From Brevibacillus sp. DP1.3A (GTDB lineage Bacteria > Bacillota > Bacilli > Brevibacillales > Brevibacillaceae), in assembly GCF_013284245.2 (NCBI RefSeq), contig NZ_CP085876.1, positions 5,420,001-5,484,000 of the forward strand: a stretch of DNA of 64,000 nt. Reading direction: 5' to 3'. Below, piece after piece: positions 32,653-40,460 of this stretch (its first letter is position 1; each line of letters begins with the position of its first letter). The position numbers and the translations under genes are program-made. The notes under the pieces were generated by a model, which ran no database searches, was not told the origin of the DNA, and saw only the letters and a list, made by a program, of their open reading frames with translations.

Positions 32653-33051
32653 ATGCCAGCAAAGAAAGGGCAGAAGTTTAAGCATTATAGTGAAGAACTT
32701 AAGTTGCAAGCAATTCAGATGAGATTAAAGGGTGTTTCCAAACGGGTGATCATGGAAGAATTGAAAATTCATGATGAGGACCGACTAAAGGTCTGGATGC
32801 GGAAGTATAGGAAACTCGGAGAGTTTGGTCTTCTAGATCAACGTGGCCGTCGCGAAGAATACATAGATGCAAACAGATATATCGAAAAGTTAAAGCGGGA
32901 GAATAAGATGCTAAAAAAGTGCTTGGAAATCTGGATGCGGGAGGTGCAGTCCATAAGTATGCCGCAATCAAGAAAGCAGCAGGAGAATACACCATCAGTG
33001 AGCTCTGTAAGCTGTTTGGCGTCTCAAGAAGTGGATACTACGCATACTTAA
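32653..33051 (+). CDS. IS3-family transposase OrfA
   Basis: A 132-residue DNA-binding protein with a basic N-terminus (MPAKKGQKFKHYSEELKLQA) and a helix-turn-helix (MRLKGVSKRVIMEELKIHDED). A leucine-zipper-like helix ends at LKRENKMLKKCLE. ATG 32653 follows GGGGG with suitable spacing; the earlier in-frame start at 32602 lacks a ribosome site. The slippery run A6G at 32913-32919 lies in the helix and should give an OrfAB fusion by -1 frameshifting. Confidence 0.9.
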   Translation: MPAKKGQKFKHYSEELKLQAIQMRLKGVSKRVIMEELKIHDEDRLKVWMRKYRKLGEFGLLDQRGRREEYIDANRYIEKLKRENKMLKKCLEIWMREVQSISMPQSRKQQENTPSVSSVSCLASQEVDTTHT

Positions 33052-33803
33052 AACGCCAAGGAATAGATCGGGACAAGTCTATGAAAGATTTAGTCCAGGC
33101 TGTGTATAAGAAGTACCACGGTAAATATGGGTATAGACAAATCCAACTATTTCTCCTGCAAGATCATGGGGTGTGGGTCAATCATAAGAAGGTACTACGT
33201 CTCATGCAAGAAATGGGGCTCCGTTCTCGAATACGTCGCAAGTATCGTTATCACCTTGCTTCATCGGTTGGGGGGCGAGTTGCCCAAAATATTCTACAGC
33301 GTAATTTCAAAGCAGATGTGCCCAATCAAAAGTGGGTAACGGACGTCACACAGTATCGTGTCTCGGATACTTGGCTCTACCTGTCTGCTATTAAAGATTT
33401 GTTTAATAACGAAATCGTGGCCTATCACATGGATGTTCGCAACGACAATCAATTGGTCCTACGGACCTTTGAGAAAGCTTTTGAAAAGACGAAAGACGTG
33501 ACTGGACTGATCGTTCACAGCGATCAAGGATTCCAATACACGTCCTACGCTTACCACGACATGCTGCCAAAGGTTGGCGCCCAAATCAGCATGTCTAGAA
33601 GAGGCAACTGTTATGACAATGCCTCGATGGAGAGCTTCTTCTCGCATCTTAAAACGGAAGGGCTCTATCCTTATGATATCCGAAGTATCGATGAGGCACA
33701 AAGGCGAATCGAGAAGTACATTGACTTCTACAACAAAAATCGCCCGCAGAGAAAATTAAAAAAGCTGACGCCTGTTGAATTCAGACGCCAGCTAGTGGCC
33801 TAA
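32919..33803 (+). CDS. IS3-family transposase OrfB (catalytic part)
   Basis: A 294-residue frame in the -1 phase of orfA, with an HTH_21 region (YTISELCKLFGVSRSGYYAYLKR, KKYHGKYGYRQI) and the rve integrase core. The DDE residues are visible as WVTDVTQY, IVHSDQGFQY and NASMESFFSHLKTE, with the downstream Lys/Arg-rich IDFYNKNRPQRKL. It is probably made only as the OrfAB fusion through the A6G slip site. No internal stop or frameshift was seen. Confidence 0.9.
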   Translation: MLGNLDAGGAVHKYAAIKKAAGEYTISELCKLFGVSRSGYYAYLKRQGIDRDKSMKDLVQAVYKKYHGKYGYRQIQLFLLQDHGVWVNHKKVLRLMQEMGLRSRIRRKYRYHLASSVGGRVAQNILQRNFKADVPNQKWVTDVTQYRVSDTWLYLSAIKDLFNNEIVAYHMDVRNDNQLVLRTFEKAFEKTKDVTGLIVHSDQGFQYTSYAYHDMLPKVGAQISMSRRGNCYDNASMESFFSHLKTEGLYPYDIRSIDEAQRRIEKYIDFYNKNRPQRKLKKLTPVEFRRQLVA

Positions 33804-33876
33804 CGGCCCGGGTTTTTCTTACTGTCCACTAAACGGGGCCTTGACCAAAATGGTAAGAAGGTGTTTCTAACCTGAT

Positions 33877-34446
33877 TTAGTTTGTTTTCAAAACATCGTG
33901 ATCGACGTAACGCTCGCCATTCAGTTCGCTGATAACATTGATTGCAACCTTGGCGCCATCACCAGATGTAATGATCGTATGTACGCTCACTCCCGCGCAC
34001 GTACCTGCTGCCCAAATTCCTTCGATGTTCGTTTTCCCTTGTGCATCGACATCGACAACAGTTTTGATCCGTGGCTCTGTACCTTCTTTGGTTTTTACCC
34101 CAATCGCTTCTGCCAAAGTCACGAGCGCTCCAGTTGCCAGAATCACATGCTTAGCCTCGAAGCTGCCTTTTTCCGCTGTCTCTACGAGCAAGCCTTGCTC
34201 TGTTTTGGTAATGCTGCTTACTTGGTCGGCTACCAGCTCCGCACCGAATTTCGCTGCTTGCTTTTTACCGATCTCAATGAGGTCTGGACCTGAGATTTCC
34301 ATGATGCCGTAGTGATTTTCCATCCACGCGCGCTTGGTCATGCTTTTATCACTATCAATCAGCAACGTCTTCTTACCTGCTTTTGCAGCAAACAACGCTG
34401 CACTTCCTCCTGCCGGGCCTGCTCCAATAATTACGATATCAAACAA
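33877..34446 (-). CDS. Short FAD-dependent oxidoreductase (TrxB-like, lacking the NADPH/CxxC domain)
   Basis: A 189-residue protein with an N-terminal dinucleotide loop (VIIGAGPAGGSAALFAAKAGKKTLLID) and a C-terminal FAD motif (NIEGIWAAGTCAG), like thioredoxin reductase. The central NADPH domain with CxxC is missing. The length and intact ends argue that this is a natural short family rather than a truncation. It may be an electron-transfer or assembly protein. Its terminator is split by the IS element 10 nt downstream of the stop. Confidence 0.75.
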   Translation of the reverse strand: MFDIVIIGAGPAGGSAALFAAKAGKKTLLIDSDKSMTKRAWMENHYGIMEISGPDLIEIGKKQAAKFGAELVADQVSSITKTEQGLLVETAEKGSFEAKHVILATGALVTLAEAIGVKTKEGTEPRIKTVVDVDAQGKTNIEGIWAAGTCAGVSVHTIITSGDGAKVAINVISELNGERYVDHDVLKTN

Positions 34447-34529
34447 AGAAATCTCTCCCTTCCAAAATAACTTTCATAACATAATTATATACTATGTATC
34501 GAAAAAGAAAAGTCCTAAAAACACTTTCA

Positions 34530-34572
34530 TGAAAAAAGTCCACCTTCTCTATGATAGAAAAGGTGGACTTCC
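34530..34572 (-). terminator. Terminator of the GNAT gene
   Basis: AAGTCCACCTT (34536-34546) and AAGGTGGACTT (34560-34570) pair perfectly. The minus-strand tail is TTTTTTC. Confidence 0.85.
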
Positions 34573-34598
34573 CGAATGCATGATATTCTTTTCCATCA

Positions 34599-35123
34599 TT
34601 ATCGTGTAATCCAGTAACGGCGGATCACAATCCCATCCTCGTCCGTACATTCCGCTTCAAACACGCCACCGTTCTTTACTATCGTTTTTTCCGATGCAAC
34701 ATTATCATAATCACAAATCACCAATACTTCGTTTATCCCCAGCTCACTCGTGATGTTTAGAGCTTGCGCTAAAATTTCCGTCGCATATCCTTTGCGTCTC
34801 TCGGAAGGGCGGATTCCATATCCGATGTGCCCGCTGTATTTTCGTAAACGCTCGTTGAGACGATGCCTAATATTCACCGCCCCCACTATGCGCTGCTCTT
34901 CATTTATGAGCCAATACGTCGAATGAGGAACATATCCCTCCGAAAGATTTTCCTCGCTACTCTCACTCTTCAGAAATTCCAGATACGCAGGAAAATCATA
35001 AGGCTCCCGATCCACCACCCACGGTACGATAGGCTCTCCACTTTCTTTCCACTCTTCGTAAAAGGAAATATACTCTGCTTGAAGTTCTGCACAAGGCTTT
35101 GTTAAATACAGTCGCCCAGCCAT
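34599..35123 (-). CDS. GNAT family N-acetyltransferase
   Basis: A 174-residue acetyltransferase. The acetyl-CoA site is GYGIRPSERRKGYATEILAQAL (R/Q-x-x-G-x-A type loop), preceded by beta strands RIVGAVNIRHRLN and followed by VLVICDYDNVASEKTIVKNGG. It resembles the predicted acetyltransferases that modify small molecules or amino groups of proteins. ATG 35123 is chosen because AAAGGGAG lies upstream; the GTG at 35132 overlaps that site. Single gene with its own terminator. Confidence 0.85.
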   Translation of the reverse strand: MAGRLYLTKPCAELQAEYISFYEEWKESGEPIVPWVVDREPYDFPAYLEFLKSESSEENLSEGYVPHSTYWLINEEQRIVGAVNIRHRLNERLRKYSGHIGYGIRPSERRKGYATEILAQALNITSELGINEVLVICDYDNVASEKTIVKNGGVFEAECTDEDGIVIRRYWITR

Positions 35124-35252
35124 CGACTCCACTCCCTTTGCATATTTTTGCGTAAAATTCTTTCTATTATAGCTACAAGAAGAGAGAGTTACTAGCCAAA
35201 CAATTTTTCACCTTCTTGAATCACTTCTATTAGTTGACGAAAAGCCGCGTAA

Positions 35253-35451
35253 GAAGAAGCGCATTTCCAGTCCAAGCGCCTCTGGAGCCCAACTCAGCGT
35301 AGGAAAAAATGGCGGGGAATTTCAGCTTCACTTATGAACTACCTCTTCGAAACTTCAACGTTTGAAGCGCTCCCGCCATTTTTTCCGAAGCGGACAGTCC
35401 CCACCCCTTGCGGGGCGTAGGCCGAAGCGCAGACTGGAAATGCGCTTCTTC
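35253..35451. repeat. 199-bp nested inverted repeat, possible structured RNA or mobile palindrome
   Basis: The outer arms are a perfect 20-bp pair, 35253-35272 and 35432-35451 (core GCGCATTTCCAGTC). The inner arms are a perfect 15-bp pair, 35302-35316 (GGAAAAAATGGCGGG) and 35372-35386. A 6-bp GCTTCA/TGAAGC stem and an alternative CTTCAA/TTGAAG hairpin lie in the centre, and CCCC-TTG-CGGGG forms a side hairpin. It encodes nothing. Confidence 0.8.
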
Positions 35452-35477
35452 CTCCCACTACCGCCACTTCAAAAACA

Positions 35478-35519
35478 AAAAAAACGCGGCACAAGCAACG
35501 AATCGCCTGTGCCACGCTC
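35478..35519 (-). terminator. Terminator of the qox operon
   Basis: GGCACA (35488-35493) and TGTGCC (35508-35513) with flanking CG/CG pairs. On the minus strand it is followed by a long T run (GTTTTTTTTG). Confidence 0.75.
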
Positions 35520-35527
35520 TTAACTGA

Positions 35528-35845
35528 TTAATATTTGTTAAACAACATGATCCAGAGGGAACCTGCAATGATTGTAAATACAAACACAAGTCCAAGAATC
35601 AATGTCTGTACGTTGTAGCGTGGTTTTTCTCCTTCGCGGATGTGCATGAAGAAGACCAACTGAACTACGAACTGCAAGAGCGCCATTACCAAGATCGTGA
35701 TCATGGTCGCCGTTTTACTCAAAATCGGGTTCATGACCAGCACGAGTGGGATAATGGTGAGCACGATCGACAGGATAAAACCGATCACGTACTCTTTCAT
35801 CGATCCGTGACTATGATGTCCGCCATGGTTTTGATGTTGTGCCAC
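35528..35845 (-). CDS. qoxD: Quinol oxidase aa3-type subunit IV
   Basis: A 105-residue membrane protein of the cytochrome oxidase subunit IV/CyoD family with three helices and the motif LLQFVVQLVFFMHIREGEK. It is needed for assembly of the enzyme. The N-terminus MAQHQNHGGHHSHGS is rich in His, unlike Bacillus QoxD, and could bind metal. Last gene of the qox operon, starting 1 nt after qoxC ends. Confidence 0.88.
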   Translation of the reverse strand: MAQHQNHGGHHSHGSMKEYVIGFILSIVLTIIPLVLVMNPILSKTATMITILVMALLQFVVQLVFFMHIREGEKPRYNVQTLILGLVFVFTIIAGSLWIMLFNKY

Positions 35846-35846
35846 C

Positions 35847-36455
35847 TTACATCACCCCCATCAAGTAAACGACTGTGAAGAGGAAGATCCACACAACGTC
35901 AAGGAAGTGCCAGTACAAGCTCAGGTTGGTAATTTTGCGGCGAGTAACCGCGGTGATTCCACGACGCTTCAGCTGGAAGATCAACGCAGTCATCCAGAAC
36001 AAACCAAGCGTTACGTGCAATCCGTGCGTACCAACCAGTGTGTAGAAAGCGGACCAGTAGCCGCTAGTACCCATAGTTGCACCTTCGCTGATCAAGTGCA
36101 TAAACTCAGTGACTTCCAACACTACGAAAGACAGTCCCAAAAGACCAGTTACAGCCAGCCAAGCAATCAGCTGCTTGACATTGCCTTTGTTCATCGCCAA
36201 AACAGCGAGCCCGCTGGTAAAGCTACTTGTCAACAAGATAAAGGTTGAAGCAATAACACCTGGCAGCTGGAACAATTCCTGTCCAGTTGGTCCACCAGCA
36301 AAGCTATTCATCATTACCGCATATGTTGCAAACAATGTACCGAACAGCACGCAGTCTGTTACAACGAAAATCCAAAAACCAAGAACCTTTAATTGTTCAT
36401 GCTCTTCATGATGGTCGTGGTCGTGGCCGTGACCATGGTCATGATGCTGCGCCAT
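35847..36455 (-). CDS. qoxC: Quinol oxidase aa3-type subunit III
   Basis: A 202-residue protein with five helices and the subunit III motifs LKVLGFWIFVVTDCVLFGTLFATYAV, TSSFTSGLAVLAMNKGN, GTHGLHVTLGLFWM and YWHFLDVVWIFLFTVVYL. The N-terminus starts MAQHHDHGHGHDHDHHEEH, a run of eleven His within twenty residues. The core length matches QoxC. It lies 2 nt after qoxB, so the pair is probably translationally coupled. Confidence 0.9.
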   Translation of the reverse strand: MAQHHDHGHGHDHDHHEEHEQLKVLGFWIFVVTDCVLFGTLFATYAVMMNSFAGGPTGQELFQLPGVIASTFILLTSSFTSGLAVLAMNKGNVKQLIAWLAVTGLLGLSFVVLEVTEFMHLISEGATMGTSGYWSAFYTLVGTHGLHVTLGLFWMTALIFQLKRRGITAVTRRKITNLSLYWHFLDVVWIFLFTVVYLMGVM

Positions 36456-36457
36456 CG

Positions 36458-38428
36458 TTACACCACCCTCCCCAGTGAAGCCTCAGTGCGACGCACTTCC
36501 TCCACCGGTACGTAATAATCCGTGTCGTATTGGAAGGAGCGTGCCCACATGCATGCGAATACTCCAATGAATCCAATGACGGCCATCCAAACCCAACCAA
36601 ATGTGAAACCAAAACCTACCAAGAACCAGAAGTTCGCCATGATAAACGGAATTCCAGAGTTCTTCGGCATATGAATCGGCTCCAGTTTCGCCGGTTCTTC
36701 TTTATAGGTGCCATTTGCTTTTGCTTCTTTTGTTGCCCACCAGTCATCCATTTCTTTCACTTGTGGTACAACAGCAAAGTTGTAGAACGGTGCAGGTGAC
36801 GGAATCGACCACTCCAGCGTACGACCATTCCATGGATCGCCTGTCGTGTCGCGCTCACCATTTTTGATGCTGTAAGCGATTTGCCATACTTGGAAGATGA
36901 AACCGATACCCATCATGAATGCCCCAACAGTGGATACCAAGTTCATGTCTGCCCAACCGCGATCCCAACCGTACGTATAGTAACGGCGAGTCATACCCAT
37001 GAAACCGAGCGCGTATTGCGGCATAAAGCACACGTAGAAACCAATATTCCAGAACCAGAAGCCCCATTTGCCCAGTTTCTCGTCGAGCTTGAAACCGAAC
37101 AGTTTTGGCCACCAGTAGTAAATACCAGCCAGGTAACCGAACACTACCCCACCGATCAATACTTGGTGGAAGTGGGCAACCAAGAAGTAACTGTTGTGAT
37201 ATTGATAGTCCGCCGGAGCTACTGCCAGCATTACCCCTGTCGCTCCACCAATTACGAAGCACGGGATAAAGGCAATGGTCCACAGCATTGGTTGTTTAAA
37301 GGATATCCGACCACGGTACATTGTAAACAGCCAGTTAAAGACCTTAACCCCGGTCGGGATACCAACAATCATCGTTGATATCGCAAAGAAGGCGATAACA
37401 CTTGCGCTCGTACCCATTGTGAAGAAGTGGTGAGCCCATGTAAAGAACGATACAACGGCAATGATCATCATCGCCCAAACCATTGATTTGTAGCCGAAAA
37501 TCTTTTTGCGTGAGAACGTAGCCACGATTTCAGAGAAGATACCGAAAGCTGGTACTACTACGATATATACCTCAGGGTGACCCCACATCCAGATGAGGTT
37601 GAGGTACATCATCGGATTACCGCCGCCGTCCATCGTGAAGAAGTGAGCACCTGCAAAACGGTCAAGGAACAACAGTGCAAGTGTTACAGTCAAGATTGGG
37701 AAAGCGAAGATAATCATAATGCAGCTGGACAATACGGACCAGCTAAACAATGGCATTTTGGAAAGCTTCATGCCAGGTGCACGCATTTTGAGAATCGTTA
37801 CGATAAAGTTAATCCCTGTCGCCAAACTACCGATACCGGAGATCTGAATCCCCCATATATAGAAGTTCTGACCTGGTCCAGGGCTGAATTCATTTTGTGA
37901 CAATGGCGGGTAAGACAACCAACCAGCGTCCGGGGAGCCCCCGATTACGAACGAAATGTTGAACAGCATCGCACCGAGCATAAACAGCCAGAAGCTGAGT
38001 GCGTTCAAGAACGGATACGCTACATCTCGAGCGCCGAGCTGAAGCGGTACTACCATGTTGAACAAGGCAAACATCATCGGCATCGCCATGAACAAAATCA
38101 TGATCGTACCATGAGTCGTAAAGATGGCATTATAGTGATCCGAGTTCAGGAACTCTACGTTCGGGAATGCCAGTTGCAAACGCATCAGCAGGGCGTCAAC
38201 CCCACCGCGGAACAGCATCAGAAGCGATGCGATCAAATACATAATACCAATACGCTTATGGTCAACTGTAGTCAACCATTCACGCCATAGCCAACCCCAT
38301 TTTTTATACTTAGTCAGAACGAATACGATCGCAACCATGGATAGTACAATCGATACGTCCGCACCGTAAATCAGCGGGTCACCTGTTACAAAGAACGTGG
38401 ATGCAAAATCCTTAATGTTCTCCCACAC
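36458..38428 (-). CDS. qoxB: Quinol oxidase aa3-type subunit I
   Basis: A 656-residue heme-copper oxidase subunit. Metal ligands are visible: heme a His in FTTHGTIMILF and AHFHQVLIGG, CuB and crosslinked His-Tyr in WGHPEVYIVVVP, and CuB His pair in FTWAHHFFTMG. The K-channel and D-channel helices are of the A1 type. It carries proton pumping and oxygen reduction in the cytoplasmic membrane. Length and extra N- and C-terminal helices match QoxB, not the shorter CtaD. Confidence 0.93.
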   Translation of the reverse strand: MWENIKDFASTFFVTGDPLIYGADVSIVLSMVAIVFVLTKYKKWGWLWREWLTTVDHKRIGIMYLIASLLMLFRGGVDALLMRLQLAFPNVEFLNSDHYNAIFTTHGTIMILFMAMPMMFALFNMVVPLQLGARDVAYPFLNALSFWLFMLGAMLFNISFVIGGSPDAGWLSYPPLSQNEFSPGPGQNFYIWGIQISGIGSLATGINFIVTILKMRAPGMKLSKMPLFSWSVLSSCIMIIFAFPILTVTLALLFLDRFAGAHFFTMDGGGNPMMYLNLIWMWGHPEVYIVVVPAFGIFSEIVATFSRKKIFGYKSMVWAMMIIAVVSFFTWAHHFFTMGTSASVIAFFAISTMIVGIPTGVKVFNWLFTMYRGRISFKQPMLWTIAFIPCFVIGGATGVMLAVAPADYQYHNSYFLVAHFHQVLIGGVVFGYLAGIYYWWPKLFGFKLDEKLGKWGFWFWNIGFYVCFMPQYALGFMGMTRRYYTYGWDRGWADMNLVSTVGAFMMGIGFIFQVWQIAYSIKNGERDTTGDPWNGRTLEWSIPSPAPFYNFAVVPQVKEMDDWWATKEAKANGTYKEEPAKLEPIHMPKNSGIPFIMANFWFLVGFGFTFGWVWMAVIGFIGVFACMWARSFQYDTDYYVPVEEVRRTEASLGRVV

Positions 38429-38451
38429 GTGGTATTCCTCCTCCCTCTCGC

Positions 38452-39438
38452 CTAGTGGTTCATACTGGAATGATTCATTCCAGGCATGTTGTGCGATTCA
38501 GTCTTTTGCTGCGTATTTTGCGAAGTCTCATTAGAAGACTTGTCACCTGCAGGCGCAGGAGGTTTCTCCATCACATAGTCCATATCGTGACCATGGCCAT
38601 ATTTGGCAACGATCTCTTCAAACATACCTTCTGGGAATGCAGAATACGTAAACTTATCTGTCACGCCAGGCTTGCGAAGTTCTTCATAATCTGCCTTCGT
38701 CATAGCTGGAGTCGTACCTTTTACTTCTTTGACCCAGTTATCGAACTCTTCTTTCGGTTTTGCCACTACATTAAACTGCATTTTAGCGAAGCCTTCACCA
38801 GAGAAGTTGGAGCTAAATCCAGCGAATGTACCTGGTTCATCTGCTTGCAGATACAACTCGGTAGCCATTCCCGCCATCGCATAAATTTGTCCACCCAATT
38901 CTGGAACCCAGAAAGAGTTCATCGGTGCATCAGCAGATACCTGGAAGCGAATCGGTACACCTGCTGGAATCTCCAGATGGTTAACAGTTGCGATATTTTG
39001 TTCTGGATACGTAAACATCCATTTCCAGTCCAAAGCCGTAACCTGAATGGTCATAGGAGCAACTTCTTTATTCGGGTTCTCTTTTAACAAATAAATATCA
39101 CGGACAGTAAAGTAACCCAGCAATGCAACGATAACGATAGGAATAATCCACCAAATTACCTCTAGGGTTGTACTGTGTGCCCACTCCGGCTTATAACTTG
39201 CTTTATTGCCCGGTGTATCCCGATAGCGGTATACAATGAAAGCGGTAAGCGCAATAACCGGAACGATAATGACAGCGACCAATATCGTGGAAATAATAAT
39301 GAGATTGTACTGCGTTTCTGCTACAGGTCCTTTTGGATTCAAGACGAGGTATTCGCTACCACAGCCTGTCAGCAGAACGGTGCCCAACACTGCCAAGATC
39401 CAAAACTGGATATGCCTCAGCATTTTTCCTCCGCTCAT
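38452..39438 (-). CDS. qoxA: Quinol oxidase aa3-type subunit II
   Basis: A 328-residue lipoprotein (signal ending LLTGCGSEY) with two membrane helices and a cupredoxin domain. In the position of the CuA centre the sequence is SNFSGEGFAKMQF, without the two Cys and with no CuA ligands, which marks a quinol rather than cytochrome c oxidase. The C-terminus ends SHNMPGMNHSSMNH, rich in Met and His. The gene is first in the operon qoxA-qoxB-qoxC-qoxD. AGGAGG lies upstream of ATG 39438. Confidence 0.92.
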   Translation of the reverse strand: MSGGKMLRHIQFWILAVLGTVLLTGCGSEYLVLNPKGPVAETQYNLIIISTILVAVIIVPVIALTAFIVYRYRDTPGNKASYKPEWAHSTTLEVIWWIIPIVIVALLGYFTVRDIYLLKENPNKEVAPMTIQVTALDWKWMFTYPEQNIATVNHLEIPAGVPIRFQVSADAPMNSFWVPELGGQIYAMAGMATELYLQADEPGTFAGFSSNFSGEGFAKMQFNVVAKPKEEFDNWVKEVKGTTPAMTKADYEELRKPGVTDKFTYSAFPEGMFEEIVAKYGHGHDMDYVMEKPPAPAGDKSSNETSQNTQQKTESHNMPGMNHSSMNH

Positions 39439-39981
39439 TCTCCTAATCCCTCCTAGTCACAAACAACGAGCATGTAATACTTTGAGAGCGCAGTTCCTTT
39501 CAGATGAACTTCGCCTCACATATGTCTATAGTGCAGTCACTCACTATAGAGAGGTCTCGAACGAGGTTTTGGAAAACCTTCTTTTTTAACGTGCATTCAC
39601 ACTTTTCGAGAGTTCCTCACAATAGAGGTTTTTTAACACAAGTGAACTTCACTATTTGCCGCATATACATACTAGCAGAGTCTGCGAGCTTTTGTACTCG
39701 TTTTTAACGACGTTCAATATTTCGTAGCTTTTCTGTTACAAAGTGTTCACATAGCATTCACGAGTTGATCATATTCTTGTTAGGATTCTCCTCTAATGAA
39801 GTCCAGCACCCATTTTTGGTCATCTCGCCCAATCTTGAATGTCAAGATTTCTTTTCACTTTTAATAAAAAAATCAAAAAAACGCCAGCGCATTTGGCTGA
39901 CGGCAAAATTCCGTATAAATAAAAAAACCTCTCAAAATAATGAAGAAAATGAGAGGTTCTCTATGGGACTATTTTATCTTG
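39439..39981. other. 543-bp gene-free interval upstream of qoxA
   Basis: No convincing reading frame. It holds the presumed qox promoter, a 9-bp inverted repeat (TCTATAGTG 39525-39533 with CACTATAGA 39542-39550), three short plus-strand hairpins each followed by a T run and AAC (ends near 39587, 39634 and 39705), and the terminator of the small membrane protein gene at the right end. Confidence 0.65.
39920..39960 (-). terminator. Terminator of the small membrane protein gene
   Basis: AACCTCTCA (39926-39934) and TGAGAGGTT (39950-39958), followed on the minus strand by TTTTTTTATTT. Confidence 0.75.
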
Positions 39982-40194
39982 TTAGGCGTCAGTTCTTTTT
40001 AGTGTCATCAAGCGAAATACCGTGCTCATAATGAAGATATTCATACCAGCGATCAAAAATCCGATCGACACCATCAACGGCATGTTCTGCGATCTGAAAT
40101 CGCTTGCAGTGAAAGCCATAATAACAGCACCGACAAATAATACTGTCCAAGCCATCCATCTTAATACATCCGCTGCTTTTCGATCGTTATTCAT
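39982..40194 (-). CDS. Small two-helix membrane protein
   Basis: A 70-residue protein with two membrane helices (LRWMAWTVLFVGAVIMAFTA and MVSIGFLIAGMNIFIMSTVF). No family was recognised. It has a good terminator downstream, and a likely ribosome site before ATG 40194 (GGGGTTTTGTG, weak). It is divergent from the sensor kinase gene to the right. Nothing in the context fixes a role. Confidence 0.6.
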   Translation of the reverse strand: MNNDRKAADVLRWMAWTVLFVGAVIMAFTASDFRSQNMPLMVSIGFLIAGMNIFIMSTVFRLMTLKRTDA

Positions 40195-40361
40195 AACACA
40201 AAACCCCTATCATCATAGATTTTTTGCGTGACCGTGTTTGTTTGATGCTCTTATTGTAACATAATATTCACTTGTTGTTCATATTTTGTTCAATTTTTTA
40301 TAAAAAAATTGTCAAAACTTTTTTCATAAACCTATTGGCTGTCGCGTTGTTACATTTTTAC

Positions 40362-40379
40362 TTTGTGTCACAAATGTGA
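40362..40379. promoter_or_regulatory. Overlapping palindromes upstream of the CitA-type kinase gene
   Basis: TTTGTGTCACAAA (40362-40374) and TCACAAATGTGA (40368-40379) are both perfect palindromes. They lie just before a TATAAT at 40392-40397. A near-cre sequence TGAAAGCGTTAT overlaps the right end. An Fnr/Crp-type or CcpA site is possible. Confidence 0.35.
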
Positions 40380-40460
40380 AAGCGTTATTGTTATAATGAA
40401 TGGAGTAAACGGTTTCATACATTCCTAACATCTTGAACTGTCATCGAAGGTGGTTTGCCC

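Larger units (their letters stand above)
32577..33845 (+). mobile_element. IS3-family (IS150-like) insertion sequence
   Basis: About 1.27 kb with two overlapping frames (orfA 32653-33051, orfB 32919-33803). The imperfect terminal inverted repeats begin TGAAGTGCACCCC on the left and TCAAGGCCCCG on the right (complement). The left end reads on into AGTAGACA, the right into AGTGGACAG. A CAAAATG direct repeat flanks it. Both frames look intact, so the copy may be active. It sits in the loop of a terminator. Confidence 0.9.
32558..33865 (-). terminator. Terminator of the FAD protein gene, split by the IS element
   Basis: AACACCTTCTT (32561-32571) and AAGAAGGTGTT (33855-33865) are perfect complements. 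They were separated by a loop of about 9 nt before the IS inserted. On the minus strand the ancestral tail is TTTTCTTTTTTCTT. Confidence 0.7.
35124..35527. other. Gene-free interval holding a large nested palindrome
   Basis: The 404 bp between the GNAT and qoxD genes hold no convincing reading frame. They contain the nested inverted repeat 35253-35451 and the qox terminator. The left 120 bp include the presumed GNAT promoter. Confidence 0.7.

Noticed and set aside
35253-35451. The nested palindrome as a simple terminator of the GNAT or qox genes
   Set aside because: The qox operon has its own terminator at 35478-35519 and the GNAT gene is transcribed away from it; size and nesting exceed terminator form.
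39236-39589. Plus-strand frame of 117 codons over the qoxA start
   Set aside because: It is antisense to qoxA, lacks a ribosome site and has no family-like sequence.
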